A DNA stretch of 64,000 nucleotides from Hanleya hanleyi (GCA_036873755.1 JAVTVY010025264.1:51502-115501); one strand, 5' to 3'. Positions 10,861-22,460 are shown, numbered from the stretch's first letter. Notes: generated from the letters alone by a model not told the origin. Numbers and translations are program-made.

Positions 10861-11499
10861 AGAGTTACTTAGGCATGTTTACGTGGGTTAATCACGTCGA
10901 TCTTTCTAGCCGGAGATTATCTAGACCAAATGATGTAATGCATATTCGAGAGGCTTCTTGATTTGGTAGAATGTACTGGGTCAGGTCATACGTCAATGCT
11001 GTATGTTGTGGTATGATCTCGAATGCCCCGTAGAGTATAAATGGCCCAGCATTCGGTGATCGGGAGGGAATTCAAACGGCTTTTCTGTGGGTGCATTATA
11101 CTGTCTTACCTTTGTCTGCAATTACGGACTGCTGGATTGTATATTCCTGTGAATTGACTCTTGGCGCTGTGTTATCTACGTGATTGAACTGTCGGAAACT
11201 GGACAACAGCTGTACGGCGCTGGACTATCAAAATACAGAAACGCGATTCCTGCGCGTCGGCACGGACTGTATAGAGATTTGCACGTCAGTACGGAGTATA
11301 GCTTTGAACAGTAAGACTATATTTCTCATTTATTTATTTTATTATTTTATTTGTCAACCTTACTTAATTTGTATATGATTTTAGTATTGTAAATAAATAT
11401 GTGATTGTTGATCCTTGACTTCACAAAAGTTTTCTGTTACGTTTTTTCTATTATCGTTTATGACGTAACATAAGTTATTAATTTTTGTTGTTGATATAT
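10861..11499. other. Non-genic stretch
   Basis: No recognised domain; the reading frame at 11184-11378 has no coding character that I can defend. Confidence 0.5.
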
Positions 11500-11580
11500 C
11501 TTGTCCCATGGGGGCTAATACATATTTTCATTTATATTTATTTGGTACAATAAATTGAAATTGAATCACTTGTGGGACGA
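11500..11580 (+). mobile_element. LINE 3' end fragment
   Basis: CCCATGGGGGCTAATACAT followed by GGTACAATAAATTGAAATTG resembles the 3' untranslated end of the LINE at 49731-52728 (GCCCCATGGGG hairpin, then A-rich terminus). Only the last roughly 80 bp are recognisable. Confidence 0.45.
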
Positions 11581-11645
11581 CGTCATAATGAGAAGCTGAC
11601 GTCATTATACCGTGTCAACAACGGGAAACTGAATTGAATTGAATA

Positions 11646-11930
11646 CGCAGGTTTCGAGTTATGACGTTACGTCGTCTGAGTGACGTCCATTTGAGCAGCA
11701 ACAACGTCATTTAGCGAAACGGTAGGGCTAATCGCCTATCTCTTAACGTAAGGTCGCGCAATGTTATTTCATTCGCAATAATATTCCTTTACCAATGCCA
11801 TGAAAGCGTAACGCAATGTTTTACAACTGAAATAGTTCTTAATCTGTACATCCCGCAATGTTAAAGGATAGGCGATTGGCCCCACCATTTCGGCACTCAG
11901 ACGACGTAACGTCATAACTCGAAACATGCC
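11646..11930. mobile_element. Foldback MITE, 285 bp
   Basis: Outer inverted arms of about 32 bp (TTTCGAGTTATGACGTTACG at the left, inverted at 11894-11927) and inner arms with GGGCTAATCGCCTATC paired to GATAGGCGATTGGCCC. There is no coding capacity. The arms are split by a short unpaired segment on the left side. Target duplications are not evident. Confidence 0.8.
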
Positions 11931-11934
11931 TTTT

Positions 11935-12010
11935 GGATTAAATTGAATTTATTGGCTCTAGCGACCCCTCTCGGGATAAGAGAGAAACACGTAAACATAC
12001 AAATAATGTC
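11935..12010 (-). mobile_element. LINE 3' end fragment
   Basis: Read on the minus strand this ends CCGAGAGGGGTCGCTAGAGC then CAATAAATTCAATTTAA, a hairpin followed by an A-rich end as in the other LINE termini of the window. Confidence 0.35.
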
Positions 12011-12389
12011 AAGATTCAATAATAAAAAAACGGACGCGACTTACAAATAAAACAAGTAATATAGAAAAAAGAGAAAAAAAGAGAAAAAATCACAACATAA
12101 GAAACTGGAAGATCAGCACTATTTGGCTTATGTGGACTAGATACTAATATGACTAGATTTAATATGCTTAGGTATGAAGCTTAAAGGTCAACCCAAACGG
12201 ATTTTTTTTTGTCTAAAAAATCCTTAAAAATCATAGTTCATACTTCACTTTGTATGAAAAAACTATTGAAAATTTCTAATCCGATCAGAAACACACGTAA
12301 TATGGTAGCAAAGTGGGCTTTTTCACACTTTCACAGCTGGGTTGATGACGTCACGCAGTGCAATTGCCTGAGAAAAAATAGCGGATAAC

Positions 12390-12671
12390 ATGGAAAGCGA
12401 GTGCAGTCAGAGCTCCGATTCAGATGTCGATTCGAGCGATATCAGCTCCTTAGATGGAAAAATGTTTCGCCAAGAAGATGAAATAGACATAGAGGAGGAT
12501 GATGATGGGCAAAATAACAGTTGTTTGAAGACCAACGACGGAATTCAACCCTATCAATTTGAGCCGTACGGCTCCGACTCTGACAGTGACAACCATTCTG
12601 ATAACGTGGAACTCGACGACGACAGGATTCGGAGAGGTCGTTTGTTGAATATGGGTTGGTTTGCAACTTGA
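12390..12671 (+). CDS. Acidic PYQFEP protein fragment inside the transposon
   Basis: The 93-codon frame starts with a Ser/Asp/Glu-rich stretch (ECSQSSDSDVDSSDISS), then EDEIDIEEDDD, then IQPYQFEPY, a second acidic run and RLLNMGW before a stop. An acidic start followed by PYxFEP and a Trp reminds me of the N-terminal part of P2X7-C-like (cysteine-rich) proteins associated with transposons, which continue WCxCG; here the reading continues WFAT and stops, so the cysteine cluster would be lost. That family link is from memory and weak. Its position inside TTAA-flanked inverted repeats means it belongs to the transposon rather than to the host. Confidence 0.4.
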   Translation: MESECSQSSDSDVDSSDISSLDGKMFRQEDEIDIEEDDDGQNNSCLKTNDGIQPYQFEPYGSDSDSDNHSDNVELDDDRIRRGRLLNMGWFAT

Positions 12672-13599
12672 CTGGAAACTTTATTATCGTATCTATAAGA
12701 CCAAATGTCCATATATTTCAAACTGTATTGAATGTAGAACGATTCTGTGATGTAAAGAACGAGCACGTTTGCAGTGTTGTTGTTGTTACTGGCCGAGACG
12801 GCCTTTTCGAAGTGATAAACTCCGGGATTCGACAGAATGGACAGTAAACAGTTAATAACTCTACTGATATACGTCCGATTTGAATTCTGTTTGTTTTCCC
12901 ATAATCCCCATGAAATACCAACTTCAGAATTATATAGTTTGATAAAAAACTTTGGACATTCATGGCGAAAAGTAAGCCGTGGTGAGTGGGTGTCGAAACG
13001 ACGTGATGGATCGGCATTCACATTTGCTCAATTTTCGACAAATTACTTCAATTAAATTGAAATCGAATGACATTCTCACAATCTCAAATGTCAAAGGATT
13101 ATGAAAGTATTATTATCACTTCTGTATCTACAGCCATTCACTCCAATTGCTGTTCAGAGCCAATAGGTGTTCAGAAAAAAAAACAATAAAAGGTGACCGG
13201 TTTGCTCGATCACTCTACGACTTTGTCGTTGTCTGATCTACATGCACTCTCACACTTGTAGGTAGACTGGACCCAGCCCCTGTTTTATAATGTATTTTAA
13301 AGGGGAAACAAAAGGAAGAAATACTTGAAATAATTGTTTCATTTTTTTTTCATTTTTTTTTTTTCATTTATTTACTTATCAAACGTATATATATATTTAA
13401 GAAAGATCATTTTATTATTATTAACTAGTACATATGAAATAGAGACTCATTCACTCTAACTTGTAGGTGCTCAAGCAACAAATGCCACATCATGGATAGC
13501 ATTCTGGGCGTTCATCGGGGACGCGAGAGCGAGCAGGGCATGTACAGCCGTCTCCCTGCCCGAGGCCTCGCTTGCAGGCAAGGTTCGTTCAGCCGATGT

Positions 13600-13933
13600 C
13601 CGTGGCAGATACTCCTTGTTCGATTTCTTTGCCGTCCCATTCTGATTGTTCTTCGGTTTGATAGTTGGAATAGCTGTTCTCTTTAGTTTTGGTTTGTACC
13701 CGAATTCAACTGCTACGCTGTAGAGGTCCTCGAATGATGTCTTTCTGTCAAAATGTGCCGAGCAAATTATACGAGTACTGGCTCGGGCCCTCTTTCCACA
13801 CCCTCGTGTTGCGTACAAATTTCGTCCAATTTGCAGCGATTTTCTCGTCTTTAGGCCACAGATGAATACTAACACCGTCATCTGTAGTAAAACTGCAACC
13901 TCCCACTGCACAACGTCGCAGCATTTTTAACAA
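13600..13933 (-). pseudogene. THAP zinc-finger domain, frameshifted
   Basis: The first frame (13748-13933) begins MLKMLRRCAVGGCSFTT, the C-x4-C start of a THAP finger, and continues with IHLWPKDEKIAANWTKFVR, the basic middle segment with the conserved Trp. The second half sits in another frame (within 13471-13911): IICSAHF supplies the C-x2-H pair, and KRTAIPTI corresponds to the PxAVPTI box that closes THAP domains. A frameshift near 13790 separates them. THAP fingers bind transposon ends in P-element and Kolobok transposases. The downstream tail of about 60 residues has no recognised domain. Confidence 0.8.
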
Positions 13934-14615
13934 ATGATGCCCCGATACGCCGAAAATCTCCAGAAATCAGCAGCTACTTATGACTGTGGTATACGGCTTT
14001 AACATAGAGAATAGAAGACGGCTGTCCCTCCGTGACATCACAGCTGGAATTGACAGGAGAGCGATTTTCACCTTTCAAACGGCAATATCTCGCCAACCAG
14101 ACGGCACAAAATTATAAAAAAATATCATTATTTTCAGAATCGAAAGGACTATTTTTTTTATATTTTTGACCTCAGATCGTTTGGGTTGACCTTTAAGGAA
14201 TAATAATTGATGAATGAATACTTCATGTCGAACAAAAATCACCTTCACAAAGTTAAGGAAACAATGACATTATGATGCGTATGCATTTTGCTAATTGAAA
14301 CATGTTTTACATTCTACGTAATTGAGGAATTGATTCATTTTACAGTCGTTTGGTTGCATTCTATAAAAACGTTTCATATACACCTCTCTAATATGGGTTA
14401 TTTCCACGTGACGTTACCCTGAGGTCAGGCAGCGAGCCATGTGTTAACACTGACAATGTTGATTTATTTTATTCACACACTTTTATCTATTGAGGCTTTT
14501 GTTTGCCGATTCCTGTTTAACTTTAGGACTATAAAATCTGCAAGACTACTTGGGTTTGTAATATTTTGGAAGCTACTATAATGAATATTTTCCGATTTCT
14601 GTGGCATTACCAATG

Positions 14616-14801
14616 TTAAAACAATGCCCGATGCCTTTCTGTTTGCAGAATTGGTTTATTTGTCGCTCCCACAATCTGTAATCTGTATTTAAGTTCATGG
14701 GGTGGGTGTCGCACGATGTTGTGATCGATGTGCTCTGCAAATTCACTTGTTTTCAGATTGCAGTGATAGCAGGAGTAATTGTGTTGATGTTGCGTCTGCA
14801 T
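14616..14801 (-). CDS. Small cysteine/histidine-rich fragment
   Basis: A 61-codon frame contains YSCYHCNLKTSEFAEHIDHN, a C-x2-C followed by a histidine-rich stretch, then HPPHELKYR. It is reminiscent of CYHC-type finger proteins that I recall as frequent in bivalve genomes, but I cannot name the family. A splice-acceptor-like TTATTGCAG lies just upstream on the minus strand. It sits just inside the right arm of the 8.2 kb inverted repeat and reads away from that arm, so it may be the remains of that element's gene. Confidence 0.35.
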   Translation of the reverse strand: MQTQHQHNYSCYHCNLKTSEFAEHIDHNIVRHPPHELKYRLQIVGATNKPILQTERHRALF

Positions 14802-14829
14802 TTTGCTTTCAGAATAGCTGCAATAATGA

Positions 14830-15342
14830 AAATTTAAATCATTTTAAGTTCAACGAACGGTACAGTGAGAATTACCTAGAATGCAACGAACAATACAGTG
14901 GTTTGGCAACGAACCGTACAGTTCTATTTACCTACTGTGCAAACGGGAAAAAATATTTTTAAAATACTAATTTATCGATGAATCTGAATAGTAACGGAAT
15001 TGGAAAGAGGAATACATCAGCTAACACCAAACCTAAAGTGCCCTAGATATAACTCAAGTTAAGAGAGGAATATCTTTGGTTGAAACGGCAATTTTTGATG
15101 TGAAAGAGCTTCAATTTCGTGCGCATTCGCGATTCTGAGGAATCTGGCGCTCAACAGTGGCTTCGGCAGCCCGCAAGTAATTCATATACATTCTACGCCT
15201 TGAATAAATACTCTCACCGATACCAAATCCCCAACAGATTCACGAAATAAATGTTTGACGGGGACACCAAACTACGGTAGACCACGTTCCTCGCTTCGGA
15301 GAGCAGCAACGTCCGGAATGCACTGTCGCGCGGTTAGACCCC
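14830..15342 (-). repeat. Right arm of 8.2 kb inverted repeat
   Basis: Inverted counterpart of 7110-7620, ending GCGCGGTTAGACCCC. Three spaced CAACGAACSRTACAG motifs (near 14851, 14884 and 14907) mirror those of the left arm. The adjoining base is the first base of LINE coding sequence, so the LINE and this arm meet exactly. Confidence 0.75.
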
Positions 15343-16978
15343 TGACGACACAGTGATCCTTGCGGAAACTCTCGCAGCATTACAAAATGGTCTTGATACA
15401 TTTGGATTATATTGTGATATATGGAAACTTGAAGTTAACACCCTAAAAACAAAAATAATGTGTATCTGTAAACGTCAACCTAAAAAGACTTCTTCGTTCA
15501 CATTTAAAGGTAAAAGTGTACAGCTTGTTAATGAATACTGTTACTTAGGACTCCTCCTAAGATACAATGGTTCATTTGTAAATGCACGTAAGCAACTCAT
15601 CTCACAGGCTACGAAAGCTCTGTTTGGTGTCCAAAGAAAAACCAGCTGTCTCTCATTACCACTGGATCTGCAACTGAAATTATTTCAACAAACTGTTTTA
15701 CCCATACTGTTATACGGTTGTGAAATATGGGGATTTGAAAAATTAAACAATATAGAAAGCTTTTATCTGCAATACTGCAAGAAACTATTGGGAGTAAAAA
15801 AAAGTACCCCGAACTATATGGTCTATGGCGAACTGGGTGTGTATCCCTTATATATCAAGGTATATACCCATGCTATATCATTCTGGTTAAGAATTATTCA
15901 AGGTAACGAAAACAAGATATGTTTTACTGTGTATAAATTCCTTTATTCATTAGAAAGTAGCCATACATTCCGTTGGCTAGAATTCACTAAATCTATACTA
16001 TACAACACCGGATTTAACTATGTATGGGATAACCAGACCGTGAACAACATAGCATGTTTTTCAAAACTTCTTGAACAAACACTAAAAGATCAATTCCTAC
16101 AGAAATGGTACAGTGATGTACAAAACTCATCGAAAGCAATATTTTATAAACTTATTAAAATAGACTTTAAATTAGAAGAATATCTAATGATACTCGGACG
16201 AAAAGAAAGAATTATCCTCTCCAGATTTAGAGCCAGTAGCCATAGGCTGCCAATAGAGACTGGCCGTTGGAATAACACAAATCAACGTGAAAGATATTGC
16301 AGGTTATGTAACACAGGACAACTGGGAGATGAGTTCCATATGCTTTGCTCCTGTCCTGCATTCAATTCTCTAAGAAAACGTTTTCTTTCCAGACATGTTT
16401 ACACAAGACCTAGTGCAATCAAAGTACGAGAATTATTTCAAACAGTTGATAAAGGCACTTTATCCAGACTTAGCAAATTTGTAAAAGAAGGTCTGCGAAT
16501 TTGTACTTAATCTTACAAATAAGTATGTGTCAACTCAAGATGTTTTAACATACGTATATCGTTAGTTTTTATATAGTCGTTATGATCGATATTAATTAAG
16601 AATGTTCAGGCACTTATTTCATCAAACTGAAAAATAACACTACACGAATGTACATGTATGTATATCACAACTTGTGACAGAATTGTTATATCCATATTTG
16701 TTTCATATGGTTTACTAATATACATAACAGCAATATAATTGTACATACGTTAACGAATGTGTTGGAATACACATAGCATGATGCATCGCAATATAATTGT
16801 ACATACGTTAACAAATGTGTAAGAATAAGAATATATACAAAATGAATATCCACAACATAGTAATATAATTTTATATGTATGTTTTAGTAATGTAGTGTAT
16901 ACATACTCTTCCGCACATGTAACGTACCTCTCGTACCATCCTGGTGGTTTAGAGTGAATAAAGAACTTGAACTTGTGA
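15343..16978 (+). mobile_element. LINE, 5'-truncated at the RT active site
   Basis: The element starts with codons for the DDTVILAE part of the RT active site and ends in GAATAAAGAACTTGAACTTG. Its 3' untranslated region carries a 58 bp direct repeat (GCAATATAATTGTACATACG at about 16731 and 16789). Its 5' edge coincides with the outer edge of an inverted-repeat arm. Confidence 0.8.
15344..16510 (+). pseudogene. LINE ORF2 C-terminal half
   Basis: The frame opens immediately with DDTVILAET, the second half of the RT motif C (YADD), so the fingers and most of the palm are missing. It continues with the NxxKTK thumb-proximal block (EVNTLKTKIM), YLGLLLRYNGSF, VLPILLYGCEIWGFEKLN and CKKLLGVKKSTPNYMVYGELG, all typical of invertebrate LINE ORF2 proteins. 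Near residues 314-335 is a zinc motif, YCRLCNTGQLGDEFHMLCSC. About 385 codons are open without interruption, implying fairly recent insertion. The clade is uncertain. The family's protein would nick DNA, reverse-transcribe its own RNA and insert it; this copy cannot. Confidence 0.85.
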
Positions 16979-17094
16979 CCTTTCCGATTCAGAATGCAGC
17001 CCTTGTTGACTTGGGTCGCCGATAAGTTTAACGGCAATTCCAGGTTAATACGATCGCTCCACTGGTATTGCGCCACTATTTCTAATAGAAATGG

Positions 17095-18375
17095 CGTTGC
17101 TTGTATGTGGATACTAAAAAAATCAAAATGTTTTACGGAAGAACTTGACACTAAATGTGACATACCATACACAAATGTTTCCACACAGGATTTCTCGAAA
17201 CTGTATAATATGATCCCGCATCAGGACCTTATTGACCGTCTAAGTTCATTAATAGTATCTGTGTTCAAGAAATATATAAATGTTAGAAGCTATAACGCGT
17301 TCTTTAGCGCTACTACATCGCATCGTTCCTGGATGTCATTTATGGGATGTTTCTTTGTTTATATAGTTGATCGAATTTCTCAATAATAATATCCCTATGA
17401 AATTTGGCAACACCGTATATCAACAGCACACTGATATTCCAATGAGTACTATTGTACACCCCTTTAGGCTGAGCTATATCTGTTTTCTTCTCAATACGAC
17501 TATATGCAAGCGCTTTCAAAAAACGACCATTTCAGAGCCCGTTCCTTCTCACTCACCAAACGTTATACAGAAGATGTTCTCGCTGTGGATAATCGCTATA
17601 TAAATAAAGCAACGAGGGATATATTTCCACCATCATTGGATTGAAGGAAAATACAGATAGCTCTAAACGGCACATCACATTTAGGGCTACATCTCAATAA
17701 AAATGAAGCGGGTCTTCTCTTTCATCGACTTTATGACAAAACAGATGTTTACAATTTCGATATCGTAAACTATCCCTTTCTGGACAGCAATTTTCCGGTG
17801 GGATCTGCATATGGCGTATACATATAGCATTTCCTAGATTTTGTGACGATTATAATCAACGTCACAACAAATTATTGCAGGGCTATATCACCAAGCGCGT
17901 CCGCTCAACGTTTCTCAAATTTGGCGACACATATCACATGCTGATAGAAAATTGCGATCGTAGATGTGGCGTTATCTTTCGTAAATTAATGTGTCTTAAC
18001 CCGGGGTTAGAGCCGTTTGAATCCGTTTACTTCACAAACCTCATGGTCTTCATATGAATCTCCAAAATCAAAGCGTGACTGAGATACATCATACTCTAGA
18101 TATAGAGATAAAAACGAAGATCATACGGAATAAGAATACTGATCAGTGATATGGATTTGATATTTTTGGAACATCATACTGTCTTGTCGGCATCATTCAG
18201 AACTGTTGGCCGCTTCTCTCTTACAGGAAACTAGCCTATTATTTATGTATACTAGAATTGATTCGTTCAATTTGGTGGTAATGCTGTTACATGAATTAGG
18301 TCTTTGGATTATGAGACGCGGAAATTCGTTAATGGACGGCAGCTGAATATTGATTGACGGACTAGACGTTTGTAA
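17095..18375 (+). mobile_element. Naiad-type Penelope-like element, copy A
   Basis: A 5'-truncated copy beginning within the RT and ending at the family 3' terminus GACGTTTGTAA. After the RT comes a roughly 350 bp untranslated region with CCGGGGTTAG, GCGTGACTGAGATAC, AAGAATACTGATCAG and TATTTTTGGAACATCAT, found in every copy here. It lies tail to tail with copy B (18456-19695), with about 80 bp between. Confidence 0.8.
17104..18055 (+). pseudogene. Naiad reverse transcriptase fragment, frameshifted
   Basis: Coding resemblance runs through several frames: MWILKKSK, then FSKLYNMIPHQDLIDRLSSL (RT motif A region, FSxLYTxIPH), MIEFLNNNIPMKFGNTVYQQ (motif B approach), a degraded IDDLL region near 17560-17600, and TFLKFGDTYHMLIE at the C-terminus. 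Multiple frameshifts and substitutions make it non-functional. The short frames here are pieces of this one gene. Confidence 0.75.
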
Positions 18376-18455
18376 ATTTCTCTCTTGCTCTTCAGTATGG
18401 ATGACAAGAGTTTTCTTCTCAATTTAGGACTGGTTTGATACCGAATGCCACTCAA

Positions 18456-19695
18456 TTACAAGCGTCTGGTCCGTCACTCGTAATTCTGCCGTCTTCCATT
18501 AAAGTGTTTCCGCGTCCATAATCCAAAGACTTGTCCATATTCCATGTAACAGCATTAGCACCAAATTCAAAAAGACATTCATAGTATACATAAACATAGG
18601 CTAGTTTCCTCCAAGAGAGAAGCGGTCAACAGTTTTCAATGATGCTCCAAGTCCGCATCGCTGATCAGTATTCTTAATCCATATGATCTTCGTTGTAAAG
18701 TCGTCATCTAGAAAATGATGTATCTCAGTCACACTTTGATTGCGATTGTTCGTGTGAGCACCTTGAGGATCTTAACGTACATGGGTTCATTCGGCCCCAA
18801 TCCCCGGGTTAAGCGGAATTAGACACAAGTTACGAAACGTAACGCTATGGATCTTGCACGCCACGCTCGTGTTTTGCTATCAGCATGCGATATGTAATTT
18901 GAGAAACTTCGAGCCGAGGCGCTTGGAGGTATAGCCTTATTTTGTAAGTTTGTGCAATAATGTTTTGTGGCGTTACATTTAACACAGGATCTAGCAAATG
19001 CTACTAGACGAGATATGTATACGCCATATGCAGGTCCCACTGGAATATTACTGTCCTGAAAGTGATCGTTTACGATTTGATTATCTCGTTTGTCATAAAG
19101 TCTACTGTCATAAAATCGACGAGAGAGAAGGCTCGTTTCATTTGATAGAGATATAGGTTCAAATATGATGTACCGGCAGGGCTATCTGTAATTTCTTTCA
19201 AATCCAGTAAAGGTGGATATATCTCCTTCACTGCGTCATTTATATTGCGCTGATCGACAGCGAGAAGATCGCCTATATAGCGTTTGGTGAATGAGAAGGA
19301 ACGGGCTTTGAATGGATCGGTTTTTGAAAGCGCCTGCATATAGTCATATTCATAAGAGAAAGATATATTGTCAGCCAACAGGGGGGCACAATTATCACCC
19401 ATTGGAGTACCTATATGCAGTTGATATCTTGTCTTACCAAATTTCACATAGATATTTTTAATGAGTAATTCGAGCAACTCTATAAACAAAGAAACATCCC
19501 ATGAATGATATCACCTGTATGTAGTAGAGCTAAAGGATGCTTTACGGCTTCCGACATCAATATATCTGCGATCAGTTTTCTTGAACACAGATACTAATGA
19601 ACTTAGACGGTCAATAAGGTCTATTTTAGTATAGAGAGTCGAGAAACCCCATATGGATACATGTCTGTACGATATGTGACCTTTAGCATCGATTG
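18456..19695 (-). mobile_element. Naiad-type Penelope-like element, copy B
   Basis: The inverted partner of copy A. The 3' terminus (TTACAAGCGTCTGG on the plus strand) lies at 18456 and the element is truncated upstream near 19695, at nearly the same RT position as copy A. Head-to-head, tail-to-tail and tandem complexes are described for Penelope-like elements. Confidence 0.8.
18819..19640 (-). pseudogene. Naiad reverse transcriptase fragment
   Basis: From 19489 the frame reads VKFGKTRYQLHIGTPMGDNC, RT motif B, then FSFTKRYIGDLLAVDQ, where the catalytic YxDD has become IGDD-like (YIGDLL), so one active-site residue is lost. ITDSPAGTSYLNLYLY and, in another frame, MGPAYGVYISRLVAFARSCV follow, matching the C-terminal part of the family. 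Frameshifts separate these pieces near 19080 and 18960. Confidence 0.8.
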
Positions 19696-21979
19696 TGCAG
19701 ACAATTGTGGTTCAAGCCATTAGTCCATCGGTTAGCAGTGTAATATCCCACACGACAAACTGAGTAACAAAGAGTTTCGAGGAACCGTTGTTCCTTCAAT
19801 GACGATTTATCTTACCTTACGCGGAGAAACGATCGAGTGTATGATATCAAGTAAAAAAAACGAAGCAATTAGAAAAAAATCACCCTCGATTTTTTTCACT
19901 AAATGCGATAGAAGGAACGATGCAGTGCACAAAGCAAGCGATTATCGGTGTTCACCAATACGCTCGTGCTAATTATACTTACCTACAAAGTACGTCAAAT
20001 AACGCAAGCCGTATTCCTGTCGACAACTCTCGATCGTGTATGAATGTGTTTTAATCGTTTATTTATTCTCGGTTGAGACAAAATTGAATCGCAACAGTTA
20101 AAATACCCTTAATTGAAAACCAGAAATGAAGATTCCATACATTAATGGTTCTATTGAAGGTGTGGAGCATGAAACTGTTCTAGCAATGTTCGTATTTTCT
20201 CAGTGGCTATTATTAAACGTAATATAATATACATCATCCGGTTATTTGACACATTTTGCAGGTAGCATGTATTATGCACTGACAAAATGACCAAAATCTT
20301 GTAGTACTACTTCGTCAAACATTCCAACTGACCCAACACCGACAAAAACTACCTTTGAGTCATGTATCTACATGTATTGAGTGTCTCGCGGCTGGCAACA
20401 AGAATACGAATAGACGAACACGTTACAAAATAACAATGAGAAAAATAATTACTGGACGACACCTTATTTTTGTTACTGTTTTATTGATAGTCCTGCGATA
20501 AATTCAAGACCAATCACTTCCCTATGAGGAGAAGTGACGAAAACTTGCTGGAGAAAGAACAATCAATCATGGAAACAATCGCTACTATGTTTTCTCAGTA
20601 AATTCCCTCCTGATACTCAACTAGCGGTACTGTCAGTGTGTTTGGAATTGACCAATGTCAGCTGTTATACGTAGCAAACAATGCTGTACTAGTAAAAATA
20701 AAAGCCGCTGAGATGCATAATTGATCCTTTATACCAAGCCGTATCTGTAATATTATGATTATTTTCATTGTTTGTAGATTGGTAAAGGTATAAACGTGGA
20801 ATGTACTATATCGCGGGTTTGGAATTACAGATGAGATTAGCTCCACAGAGTTGATATAATTAAGGGGATCAAGGGTCTGAAGGGTCGCAAATATCATCTT
20901 CAACCGTTTTTCCATATCAGTATTGGATATAAAAAATGCCATCGAAATATTCATAGTTATATATTTGTGATAACTACACAGAGTCATTTGATGTATTGTT
21001 ATTGATTGGTAAATTATCTTATTTCACTTTAACTGAAGTTATATGCTCATGTGACACCATATCTCTCCAACCGCAAACAACAACGAACTATATCTTTATC
21101 TCAGAATTAATCAGTTTGCCGTGTGGTTCACTTACAAAACCTAGCTTTGAATTGAGATGAATGGCTTTCCTGATAGGGCAATTACACATAGCGTGAATGT
21201 GAATGCCAGAGAAAATTGAACGATTTTTTCAATATTAGTCAACCTCGAGAAAGCGAAAGCACTTATATTGCGGATATCAAGGAATATCTGTCACGATGAA
21301 TGAAAGTGTCAGCTTAGTTGACCGGGTTGTTTAGAGCGCTTGCATTTACTGTTGGCGATTTGGTTTCAGACGGCAAGATAATCCTTTGCTAATATATATA
21401 TATTTATTTGATAACAAAACGGAATAAAATAGCATGGACATGATGAAAGGTATACTATTATCCCCACCGATGTGTGAGATAAGAAAAGTAGCTAGCACCC
21501 AATACAAATCTTCCTGAAAATATAATAGCTGTTCCTTATCATCTTACCAAAACGGTTATCCATGTCTTCCACGGTAAGAGATTGCGAATTAGTGTGCCAC
21601 GGATATGTGTGTAACCCAGATTGAACGAAACTATGATGTTAAACAAGACATGCGGTAGTCGCCGGTTTGTTTGAGTGACCAATTCAACCCTTGAGGGATA
21701 CAAGCCAAAATAGGTGCGATACCGCAATTGTACCAGCAAATGTCCACATTGAGGCTATTTCGGTACTTGATGATGTGTATTACCTTAGGCTATTTCTGAC
21801 ATTCACAATGATAGCTAATTCGCTACGATCGTGTGCCCTTGAAGTTGACATCCTTCAGCGTGAACAACTACAACCAGTGGGATCTAATTTTGCTAAGAAA
21901 TACTCCGGCCTCTTTCCCGCCGTTATTACCAATGAATTGTGCCACACTGAATATAATATAAATGTAATTTAATCCGTCA
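19696..21979. other. Non-genic stretch
   Basis: About 2.3 kb of AT-rich DNA. The frames at 20658-20987 and 21691-21972 show no domain or repeated homologue in the window. Confidence 0.5.
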
Positions 21980-21984
21980 TTTTG

Positions 21985-22460
21985 TAGTAGCCCCCCAATT
22001 GTCTTTTCTTTAAACACCATTCGATCAAAATGTTAACCGCATCTGCAGAACATGAGGACAAAGGAATGAATTTTTAAAAAATTTCCGAGATTTTTTTTTG
22101 CGTCATTTTGAGTCTGTTCTACGTGCAAAGGATCATGCGAAAAATCAAAATGGGGTCTCAAGGCCATGAAAGTAATATATTTCTTCCAAAACCAATTATT
22201 CTCTATCATAATAATAATTGTTTTTAGATTAAAAATTAGTATTATGGGGAAAATATCGAAAAACAAGCAAAAATTCGAAAAAAATAGGCGAAAATGGCTT
22301 CCGACAAGAGGACGGCACTGTGACGTCAACCTACACGCCATATTAGCTTATTCTCCTTTTTCGGGTAGAACTTTACCCAAATATATGCATTGGAAAGTGT
22401 AAGCAATAGGGCAAATAAGTGGTGGGGGTGAGGCGATATCCCTCCTCTCCCAGAGATTGG
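21985..22460. mobile_element. Diverged relative of the TTAA MITE family
   Basis: The order of landmarks resembles the MITE at 45156 and 29121: a GGATCATG segment, A-rich middle, CACTGTGACGTCA with a CGCCAT, and a G-rich then CCTCC-rich end. Similarity is weak and the ends are not defined. Confidence 0.35.

Larger units (their letters stand above)
12185..14192. mobile_element. Kolobok-like DNA transposon with TTAA duplication
   Basis: Perfect 15 bp terminal inverted repeats (AGGTCAACCCAAACG at 12185, its reverse complement ending at 14192) are flanked on both sides by TTAA (12181-12184 and 14193-14196). Length is 2008 bp. It contains a THAP-type zinc finger on the minus strand near the right end and an acidic reading frame on the plus strand near the left end. 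TTAA target duplication together with a THAP domain is characteristic of the Kolobok superfamily. No DDE catalytic core is visible, so this is a degraded or non-autonomous copy. Confidence 0.75.

Noticed and set aside
12554..13021. 155-codon minus frame inside the Kolobok-like element
   Set aside because: It is antisense to the acidic frame in part and shows no transposase motifs.
16750..17184. 144-codon minus frame
   Set aside because: It lies opposite a LINE 3' untranslated region and the start of a Naiad copy and has no recognisable domain.
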